Of a stretch of DNA of 20,736 nucleotides, positions 9,675 to 17,502 are shown in pieces. Each line of letters begins with the position of its first letter. Within the stretch, counting starts at the first letter, position 1. The notes beneath the pieces were generated by a model. It was not told where the DNA came from. It made no database searches and worked only from the letters and a program-made list of their open reading frames with translations. Both the position numbers and the translations under genes were made by a program. Source of the stretch: Guillardia theta CCMP2712 (taxonomy: Eukaryota > Cryptophyceae > Pyrenomonadales > Geminigeraceae); contig NW_005434598.1 in the NCBI RefSeq assembly GCF_000315625.1, positions 331,404-352,139 on the forward strand. Reading direction: 5' to 3'.

Positions 9675-9788
9675 GGAGGAGGAGAGAGCTCTTCTGCTGA
9701 AAGCGCATGGCAGGAGGGGCTGGTACGCTCGCGCAAGCATGAGGCTGTTCACCAGCATGCCGAAGAGCCGCATCGACCCGGCCGCCAT
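8437..9788 (-). CDS. engB: EngB/YihA-type GTPase with organelle presequence
   Basis: EngB GTPases help assemble the large ribosomal subunit; eukaryotic copies work in plastids or mitochondria. Exons on the minus strand are 9788-8988, 8934-8627, 8582-8530 and 8486-8437 (403 aa; introns 53, 44 and 43 bp). The G motifs are complete: G1 GRSNVGKSS (237-245), PGMTQQ (262-267, G2 region), G3 DMPGYGFA (from 281), G4 TKCD (347-350) and G5 SSYTGAG (382-388). The last exons restore the usual C-terminal helix; without them the protein would stop after EIER. The N-terminal 200 residues are an extension: a hydrophobic start, LLPCAF with Phe30, then a 16-serine tract encoded by TCC repeats. LPCA-F resembles a plastid signal cleavage site, so plastid targeting is likely, though a mitochondrial address is possible. 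ATGs at 9788 and 9773 are both possible starts. The last intron has two acceptors 6 nt apart (8493 and 8487). Confidence 0.9.
9649..9684. repeat. (GAG)n trinucleotide repeat coding polyserine
   Basis: A near-perfect GAG run on the + strand reads as TCC codons in the EngB gene and gives most of its polyserine tract after residue 35. The uniform codon use shows expansion by slippage rather than selection for serine alone. Confidence 0.85.
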
Positions 9789-10180
9789 GGAGGGAAAGTG
9801 CGATTTTAACCGGTTCAGATCTGCAGTAAATGGGGGCCGTCGCGCCGTCCCGGGCCGCCGGGGCCGCGGCCCAGCCCGAACGGAGTTTCAAGATCCGAGT
9901 GTCAGTGTGCTAGTCTCGCCGCCACTCAACACTGACGGTGTGTGCATGCTGCAGCGCTGATGCAGCTGAGCAGTCCCGGGAGTCCGGCCGCCCAGGGCCG
10001 GGCCGCGCGACCGTGACTACGTACCGGGCCCGGCGCGCTGCCCTGAGTCAGATTTCGGCGCGGCTCAGCGCCTGAACGTTAATGGCCCCGGCCGATGATC
10101 AGAACAGTTTATCGCACATGAACTTGAACACTGAAACTACTGTACACCATCGGAAGTATCGGACGACAACGACTGAGATA
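9789..10180. other. GC-rich spacer between EngB start and glycosyltransferase-like stop
   Basis: The 392-bp spacer holds very GC-rich blocks with many CpG (about 9838-9880 and 9975-10070), including the palindrome CCGGGCCCGG near 10024. It probably contains the promoter of EngB and the 3' end of the opposite gene. A + strand open frame starts at 10082 and runs to 10408, but it overlaps the antisense coding exon that carries the FIHNRCGSGW motif, so I do not call it. Confidence 0.5.
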
Positions 10181-13100
10181 TCAGAGCGCGAACGTCTGTC
10201 GGAATTCAAACCCAAACTTGCCAACTTCATCTCTGACGGCACAGTCAACACACTCAGAGCCGTACACGCTCTGCAGCACGACGTAGACGAACTCAGACAG
10301 CATGTTCAAGTAGTTGGCCTCGCTCGCATGACTCTCGCTCATGCACGCTCTTCCGTACCCCTCGCAGTGGCACCAACCGGAACCACATCGATTGTGAATG
10401 AAGCTTGAGATGGTGTTGACGCCGAAGTTGACCTCCTCCTCCTCCTCTCCTTCCCGTCGCATCTCTTCACAGAAGTCTCTCAACCCTCGAGACAGCCTCA
10501 TCCCACTCTCAAGCAAACTTTTGCACGTGTGGTTGAACTTTCTCCCTGTGTTGCGCAGCCAGCAAACTCTCCTGCCGCAAGCGGTGTCTTCACGCAGCCT
10601 CGCCAGCTCTTCCTTGCTCCTCCTCGCAGGATGTTGATGGTACATCCTCGTCAGCCCCGCTGCTGTCAGCCTGGGTCGGTCGAAGAACACGTGCTTTCCC
10701 TCTCTCCCCTCCCTGTCCCAACTCATCTGCAAGACTCCGTCGAGAGCAGCGACGGGCATGTTCATGCGCGCGGGCGCAGCGTTGCTGTCAGCCTGGAAGA
10801 GGAGGAGGTAGAGGAACGAGAACCCTCCCGTATCGAGCTCGAAGGTCTGGCTGGACGGATCGAACCTGTTGAGAGCAGGAACGTCGAATGTGGGGTCGAT
10901 GAAAGGAGGTGACTTGTCGGTCTACAAGGATCATCACATACATCAGACAACACTGAGTGAAAATCTCTGTGATGATCAAAAGGAGAGGGATGAGAAGGAG
11001 GAAGGAGGAGGGAAAGGAGGATGAAGAGGACAAGGAAACAGTGACGGCAGCGGAGGCAGCGGCGGAGAGGAGGGGAAGGGTTTTGAGTTGAAGGTTGAAG
11101 GAGCAGCAGCAGCGCTAGCAAGCTGTTCACCTCAGAATGGCGGAAGAAAGCGTCGATGGTATCAAATGCTGAAGTATTATCAGCCTCGTGCTCGTGGGGC
11201 TTCATGGGACTAGTCGCTCCTGGGAGGAAACTAAGCAGAGAAGGAGCAGGCATGCTAGAGAGGTTGAAGAGCATGATATCTGAATCCATATGCCAGTAGC
11301 AACGAAACTCTCGCTCCCTTCGCATCCTTTCCTCGTCCTCGTCCTCCTTCACTTTGTTCTTGCCAATTTCTTCATCCTTCTCAATCGGAGGCTTGCTGTT
11401 CTCTTCATGACATTTCTTCCAACGCCTCCCGACTATGGCACAGTCATCTCGCATGAGATCAGCGACCTGCGAAGTCGGCATGAGCAAAGCATGCGGACGA
11501 GGAGGGAGGGAGGGAGAAAGGGAGGGAGGGAGGGAGAAAGGGAGGGAGGGAGAAAGGGAGGGAGGGAGGGAGGGAGGGAGGGAGGGAGGGAGGGAGGGAG
11601 GGAGGAGCAAGAGGAACCGAGAAGTGACGCCATGGGAATACATCCGAGTGCAGCAGGAGAACAACATCCTTGCGATGGTGACGCAGAACTCGCCTGTGGA
11701 GGGGGAAGGAAGGGGGGGGGGAGGGAGGGAAGGAACATCAGAGGTTGCATCCTCCCTCCCTCCCTCCCAACCTGCTCCAGATCCAGTCCATGGCCACAGC
11801 ATGGCACAAGGAGGAGCTGAGCCAGTGGTAGCCCGAGCTAGTCCGAAGCGCGCGATCGCAAGGGAGAGAGAGAAAGTCCAGCTCGACCCCGAGGGATTGG
11901 CAGACAGCCCGTAGACGAGGAACCCTGAGAAGGAGGTGAGAAGGGAGGAGGAGGGGAAGGAGAAGGGAGAGGGGAGAGGAGAGGAGAGAAGAAGAGAGAA
12001 AAGATCATTCATCAAGATTCAATCTGTTCACCCGCGCAGAAACTCTTGATGCAAGGGGTCCATGTTCAACACGGCGACAAACTTTACATGCTCTTTGCAA
12101 AACTTTCTCCATAGTTTGACCTGTTCAAGACAACCTCAACGGACACATTTGGTATACTGTGTGATCGAACTCAACTCACTTGGAAGATTAGATCTGTGGG
12201 GTCTACCGTGACGAAGGTGTAGGCTATGATAGCTTGTTCATGATCAACATTGCCAGGAGTCATGACGACTTCGCAAGTTCCGCTCTCATTGCCCTCTGAC
12301 ATGTTGACCGATAAAAACCTCGTTTCTTCAACTCCCCTACAAGACAAGGGGACATCTCCTTCCTTGTCATCCCAGGGATCATCAAAGTTTGAATTCAGGG
12401 CATGCAGCTCATTCAAATGTTCACTTGAGAAGGAATTTCTCGTTAACACCTTGGAATTGTTCCCAAAGGAATGTAAAGGATCGCTCAGGTACTGATGGCA
12501 TGCAGTTGCTGCAATCTCGTCTCTGAAAATGACACCAGCCTTCAATCCAGCATGCAGCCCCAGCATTTCTACACCGTCAACATTCAGCACCACCAGCACG
12601 ATTGAAACTTCGTTTCTTTTTCCTTCGAACACTTCCCCTCCTTCCTGCAAGACCTCTCGAAGGTTCGCAATCTCAACCCTGCTCGAGTTTAGCCTCGAGT
12701 GCAGATGGTTGTTTACATACATGTTCACACCCGCAAACTGATCGCCCTCAAAGTTTGCATAGCAATCAGGAACTCCAGAATTGCACAAGACAAGCCCGAA
12801 GTTTACAATTAAGGGACAGTTTGGAGTCACAACGACAGGATCCTGAGAAGAAGGATGGAAAATCTTCATCATGGGGGTATCGAGGTTCAGCTCTACTTCG
12901 TCTATGCAGACCCTGGACCGATGCGTCTCATCCTCACTTGCGGTGTAGAGGATGATGGAGATGGAGACTTGCGCCCTCCACAGCCCATCCACTCGGAAGA
13001 CTGTAGTCGCTTCCTTGGCCCTGCCTTCTGCTACATGGTCCGCAACTTGAACTCGCATAGTGTATTCCCTCGACATTGCTCCTTCCACCTGAACAGCAAC

Positions 13101-13412
13101 ATTGAAAGGGGTCGCAATGGCCAGCAGCCTAGAATCTCTTGGAGAGAGGATGCGGCAACGAGGAGCATCGGCTGCTGGTACGTGCGTGACCTTCTGCCTC
13201 CATCGGGCTAACTCCCGTGCCCCTACATCGCCCCCATCTCTTTCAGACGTTCTCTCCCGTTCTTCGACGTGGCTGCCGACAGCAGCCGTCTCGGCATTGG
13301 CATAGCGTACTCCCAAAACCACGAGAGTCGACACAGTGATCATTAACCACCACATCATCGGTCTTGACCTGCGTCGAGGCCGACATTTTCTTCGACCCCA
13401 AACCGTGTCCAT
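10181..13412 (-). CDS. Type II membrane protein with glycosyltransferase-like domain
   Basis: Exons on the minus strand are 13412-12180, 12120-12032, 11924-11772, 11693-11618, 11466-11131 and 10921-10181 (875 aa). Introns are 59, 107, 78, 151 and 209 bp; all phases agree. Residues 1-18 are strongly basic, 19-35 (MMWWLMITVSTLVVLG) form a membrane anchor, and the region to about 410 looks like a luminal stem with four N-glycosylation sequons (NSS, NSK, NMS, NES). From about 412: LWRKFCKEHVKFVAVLN, CQSLGVELDFLSLP, then KDVVLLLHSDVFPW (HSD at 507-509, a DxD-like metal site), RCYWHMDSDIMLFNLSSMP, ELDTGGFSFLYLL (DTGG 659-662) and FIHNRCGSGW (803-812). This order resembles GT-A-like putative glycosyltransferases of algae and large viruses. 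I recognise the pattern rather than a named family, so the enzyme role and substrate are inferred. The last intron and the C-terminal 60 residues are the weakest parts. An out-of-frame ATG lies 10 nt upstream. Confidence 0.65.
11501..11605. repeat. GGGA microsatellite in an intron
   Basis: About 105 bp of GGGA units, interrupted by GAAA units early on, fill most of the 151-bp intron (11617-11467) of the glycosyltransferase-like gene. In the transcript it is a CCCU-rich tract, so it could serve as a long polypyrimidine tract before the acceptor CGCAG at 11467. Confidence 0.9.
11719..11768. repeat. Inverted GGGA/TCCC repeat within an intron
   Basis: GGGAGGGAGGGA (11719-11730) pairs perfectly with TCCCTCCCTCCC (11753-11764, or in register at 11757-11768). 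Both arms lie in the 78-bp intron 11771-11694 of the glycosyltransferase-like gene, so the pre-mRNA can fold into a 12-bp or longer stem. Confidence 0.75.
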
Positions 13413-13917
13413 CAGCTTTCATGGCACCTTGTGAATGATCTGTAATCGGGGAAAGCTTGATATCATACAGTATGAATTGCCTGCTTCCCTCAGTCTCATG
13501 ATCCTGTTAATCATACCCAACAAACCAACAACAGTCGGTCAATAGCGATACCTACAAGTTACCATCCCGCCGAAGTGACAAGTCACATACCATGTGTCTT
13601 TTGCCTCTTCATCATACTTATTTCCTCACACGATCTAAACATCTTTCAACCGCCTAAACATGTTTCAACCCTTACCCATCATACACATGCTCTCGCATCT
13701 TCACTTCTTTTTTTTAAAACAAAAAAATCATCATTTTACAATCAAGTTTCAGCTCGCCTCAGAACTACAAAGGCAGCAAAAGATTCATAGCCTTTCAGAT
13801 CGCTGTCCTTGTTGATCGTAAGGTGACTTTACCACACACTCTCTGGTTTATCGCCCCCCATTTCAAAACCTTAAAACAGCAGTAGTAAAAAGTAGTAAAG
13901 CAACCAAAAGTTCCGTT

Positions 13918-13937
13918 CCCCCCACCCCCACCCCCGG
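13918..13937 (-). repeat. G-run cluster on the minus strand (possible quadruplex)
   Basis: The + strand has a block of three to four C-runs separated by single A (CCCCCCACCCCCACCCCC). The minus strand therefore has G-runs with one-base loops; with a further G-run nearby or by splitting the longest run, a quadruplex is possible. It lies about 500 bp upstream of the glycosyltransferase-like start. Confidence 0.4.
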
Positions 13938-14033
13938 CACCTCTCCCTGTCCATACACCGGTCCGAGTTTAACTTTGAACTGTACCCCCACCCCAGGATT
14001 GAACCTAATAATATCACCATTAGATGATTGATC

Positions 14034-14955
14034 AGTACCGGTGGTCAATAGGTAAGTTTCCCTGTACCCCTCCCGTCTTTGTTAAAATCGGAGAACGGTT
14101 CCGTGTTGTGGAGAGGTTTTGTAGTCAATATACATTTTTATAGTCAAGACGATAAAAAAAAAACATGCTCATAGTCAAACTCTTCTGAGATCTGTAGGGT
14201 CGTAGTCAATTGAGGTACGAATCTTGATACAAGCAACTTTTAAAAGTCATTTTATCAACTTAAAATGATGTTTTAAAACGTAGCCTTTCAGGGAGCGTAC
14301 AGTAGTTGAGGGGGTGGGGGTGCATACAGTGGGTAGTTCGGACTCATCGTGGGGGTCAAATGACTTGGAGGGTTAACTTTCCCATGGTCTTGATATGGGT
14401 GGGTGTACCAACTGTGGGCAGCGGAAGGGAGCCGTCATTTACAGGGGGTGGTGGTACGTTGAGGGTAAAACACAGGGGTATATCCCCCAGACACTGATAG
14501 TGAAAAATGGGGTAGGTATCCAGGTGTGAGTACAAAACATGCATTTGGTAGGCGGTAGGGTTATGACTAGGGTACCTGGATCAGGGAGAAGAGGGGTAGG
14601 GGTTATTCCTGTACGACTTCTTCCTGGCCTCCAACTGACCTTCAAGGTGATCTGATGAGGGGTACAAAGTCATATCAAGACAGGGGGTGGGGGTTATAGC
14701 GGGGGGACTGAAACACACAACGATCCAGGATTTGCCGTTTCTTCCACTACAAGGTTCCATAGTCAATATATAAGCACCCACCCCTGTCAAGATCATCGGA
14801 TCCTATACAGAAGTACCCGTCCAGCAGGAATGAAACTGTTAGGACCAACCCTCGTATTCAACAAGCATGCTGATACATTTGTACGGGTCCTTCTACTGGT
14901 CTCATCTCATACCCCCACCTGTTCAGCAACTTTTACATACAGAAGTACCGGTGGT
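14034..14955. repeat. Dispersed short repeats (TAGTCAA, AGTACCGGTGGT, ATACAGAAGTACC)
   Basis: TAGTCAA occurs near 14122, 14141, 14172, 14203 and 14760. AGTACCGGTGGT occurs at 14034-14045 and 14944-14955. ATACAGAAGTACC occurs at 14805-14817 and 14937-14949. Five copies of one 7-mer on the same strand in about 650 bp is far above chance (about one per 16 kb per strand). They may be remains of a transposable element or binding sites. Confidence 0.6.
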
Positions 14956-16084
14956 GAGATATTGACAATAACCACAGCAACTGCATTTGACCACCAATCG
15001 ATGACCCCCCACCCTCCCCCTCTCCTTTATCCTCCCATCCTCGGAATTATTGACCCTACTTGAGAACCACACCCGTCACTTCCTACGCCCACCCCCTCTC
15101 TTCTACATCTTCTGCTCACCCACCCCTTCACTTTACACCCGTTCGTCACCCCACCCTATCCAAACTCCATCCACGCCTTTCATTTTACCCCTAGGGTCCT
15201 CCACCCCCTCATTAGCAATTGCGCCTAGACTAGACCGGTGTCATCCCAATTAACACGCCTTTTTGAGTTTTGTACCCCTACCCCTCGTTATCGATCGTTG
15301 CCTTCATACGTAGCCATATTTGTACCCGCACCTCCTTCCGAAGGCTGAAAGTACCCACCTCTGGCATATGCTGTCTTTGGAATTCGATTGCTCACCCCCT
15401 CGTCCATACCTCCTACCCCTTCAATATTTTCAAAACACAGCTCGTTTCACATCACACCCCTTCTCGGCATAGGGAATGACCCCCTACTTTTAACACGCCT
15501 GAGGAGGCAAACGGGACCACCCCCGTTTGCAGGATCTGGCTTGGTATGCAACTTCCTCTACCCACCCTATTTCGAATACACCCCTTCCTGATAACCCCTA
15601 CCCCCAAGATAGGACCCCCCTGTACATCTATCCCCCCCGCCTTTTCTTCCCTCGCTACCGCCCCTCCGCTCCCTCCCTCTCCTAATTTCCCTCTCTCCGC
15701 TCCTCCTCCCCACCCTCCCTCCGTTCATCCCTCCGCCTCTCCCTCCCCCACACTACTGATTACTCACCCATCTTGTTTCCCTTCCGTCTCTGTCCATTCA
15801 ACCAGCTAGTTGAGTTCAAGACTCGGCAGGATCAGATCAAACTTCAGCACTTGGCTTGTATACAACTGTAAAATTGGGGATCAAACTGCAAACTTTCGAA
15901 GGCAACGAATTTCAGCAATAGATCAATACGAACAGTCTTGCTTACACTGTAGATTCTCGGAAAATTTTTTCAGGCTTCAATTCTGTTCATCACTCGCTCT
16001 GCCAACTCTCGATCGGGTTGCATCAAAGTCTTCTGCGAAAATTCTTTTCTCTCTTGAATGTGTTGAACTCACTGAGGACAAAAG

Positions 16085-16132
16085 GTAAGAGTCACACTGC
16101 AATTTTCCAAGATTCTCTAACGATTCGGACAG
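16085..16132 (+). other. Probable 5'-UTR intron of CDC25
   Basis: AAAAG followed by GTAAGA at 16085, CTAAC at 16117-16121 (11 bases before the end) and an acceptor GGACAG ending at 16132 make a complete 48-bp intron of the size used in this window. It lies 38 bp before the CDC25 start codon, so it would be removed from the leader. Confidence 0.6.
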
Positions 16133-16170
16133 GTCTGCTTACTCATTGCTGTTCCAACAAGATAGAAACC

Positions 16171-17448
16171 ATGCATACCCCTCAACGTCTCACCATCGGT
16201 AAGTCTCGATCTCCGTGTGCTACTCAATCGCCTGACCTTGTCTCGGCAGCCGTCGAAAACTCGCCGCACATCAGCTTTCAGATGTCCAACATGCGGCTTG
16301 CTCAGAATTCTCCTGACTCGCTGGCCTCGCAAGCTACCACAGGTATCAGACTCTTGTTCCTGCCTATCGTATCAGTCTGCTGACCTGAGACTCCAGCCGA
16401 TCTCTCTCCACATGGAGACATGGACTGCGACATCTCTCCTAACTGCGTTGGTTCCATCTCCCTCCAACTCGACGACATCCACAATCAGACCTGCGACGCG
16501 ACGGATTACTTCGACCAAAGGAGGGACAGCCTCTGCAGCGACGGGCATGCAGAAAACGCCAGGGCCCCACAACGAGGGGTGACGCGGATTCTCTCGGAGG
16601 AGGAAGCATCTTGCGAATCACCAGAGCGCAAGAAGATCAAAGGAAACAAGAGACCTCTCGCCGGCAACTCCTTCCGCAATCAGCGATCCCTGTCCAACTT
16701 TGAGCCGCGAAGCAAGCGAGCGCATTCGCCAGTCCGCCGCTGCCTGTCGCAGAACGACATTGGAGAGCCATCGACACCCAAGAGAAGGCTGGATGTTTTT
16801 ACTGACAACGACGTCGAGTGCAACATTAGCGTTGACCTGGTGGCGGGAATAGCGAGGGGCGAAGACAAGTATCGCAAGATGTATGACAAGGTGATCATTG
16901 TCGATTGCCGTTATCGGTACGAGTATGAGGGAGGGCACATCCATGTGGAGCCGGACCTGGATGGATGGCTAGAGGTGATCCATTTTACTCCCTGCCAGCA
17001 CAAAGCAGCGATCAACTACTTGTTTCCAAGCGATTCGGAGCATGTTGTCTGGAACGATCGTGTTTGCCTGATCTTTCACTGCGAGTACTCTCAGAAGCGA
17101 GGACCAGCCATGCTTAAGAGCATTATTGAGCATGATCGCAAGATGATGGGCGAAGAGCGATACCCTCTGGTACATTACCCTGAAACTTACGTCATGGGCA
17201 AGGGCTACAAGGAGTTCTTCCTCAAGTACAAGGAACTGTGCAACCCTCAGACTTATATCCCTGAGAATGATCCTCGTTTCACCGACATGTGCAAACAGGC
17301 GACCCGACAAAGAAAGATGTCTAAGAAGGGTATGGTGGACCGAGACAGGTTCGAGAGGATCTCCCCTTCTCCTTCCTCCCCGGCAAATGTCACAAGGAGC
17401 CTGGGGCTGCACTTTGAGACGGTTCATCCGTGCAGCGCGGATGATTAG
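16171..17448 (+). CDS. CDC25: CDC25-type dual-specificity phosphatase
   Basis: CDC25 activates cyclin-dependent kinases by removing inhibitory phosphates from the Thr/Tyr pair of the CDK, driving entry into mitosis in the nucleus. Exons are 16171-16198, 16250-16342, 16397-16944 and 16999-17448 (372 aa; introns 51, 54 and 54 bp). The N-terminal half is Ser/Pro-rich with several SP and TP sites (TPQR, SPER, SPVRR, TPKRR) and basic clusters suited to CDK control and nuclear import. The rhodanese-like catalytic domain shows IIVDCRYRYEYEGGHI (Asp210), the loop LIFHCEYSQKRGP with Cys251 and Arg257 of the Cx5R site, and YVMGKGYKEFF. The third intron is a multiple of three and open; I splice it because it interrupts the usual short link after GGHI with 18 unrelated residues. 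Without splicing the protein has 390 residues. The stop is 54 bp from the stop of the opposing gene. Confidence 0.9.
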
Positions 17449-17455
17449 AACATTG

Positions 17456-17466
17456 TTTATTTGTAA
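17456..17466. terminator. Overlapping poly(A) signals for two convergent genes
   Basis: On the minus strand AATAAA (17461-17456) lies 42 bp past the stop of the coiled-coil gene. On the + strand TGTAA (17462-17466), a signal common in algae, lies 14 bp past the CDC25 stop. The two sit back to back, so both messages should end inside or beyond the other gene's 3' end. Confidence 0.45.
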
Positions 17467-17502
17467 ATTTGAATGCAATCATATCTGTCCCAGCAGCCCC
17501 TC

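Larger units (their letters stand above)
13413..16084. other. 2.7-kb divergent intergenic region with dispersed short repeats
   Basis: No coding gene is supported; the open frames here are composition artefacts of C-runs. From 13413 to 13880 the DNA is AT-richer and should hold the promoter of the glycosyltransferase-like gene. From 13910 to 15050 there are runs such as CCCCACCCCCACCCCC, five copies of TAGTCAA, two copies of AGTACCGGTGGT and two of ATACAGAAGTACC. From 15000 to 15800 the + strand is strongly pyrimidine-rich with units such as TACCCC, CCACCC and CCCTCC. From 15810 to 16084 the composition is more even and probably represents the CDC25 promoter and first leader exon. Confidence 0.5.

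Noticed and set aside
10082-10408. A 108-aa open frame on the + strand
   Set aside because: It overlaps, antisense, the exon with the FIHNRCGSGW motif, has no recognisable features, and starts in the GC-rich spacer. I treat it as a shadow.
11501-11605. GGGA repeats considered as a CRISPR-like or satellite array
   Set aside because: The unit is 4 bp with no spacers and lies within an intron; it is a simple microsatellite.
10762-12015. A 417-aa minus-strand open frame rich in Leu, Ser and Pro
   Set aside because: Most of it is translation of GGGA/CCCT repeats and introns. Only 11466-11131 within it is real coding sequence of the glycosyltransferase-like gene in that frame.
14830-15809. Pro/Ser/Thr-rich open frames in the intergenic region
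   Set aside because: They come from C-rich composition, have no splice partners or family features, and overlap each other in several frames.
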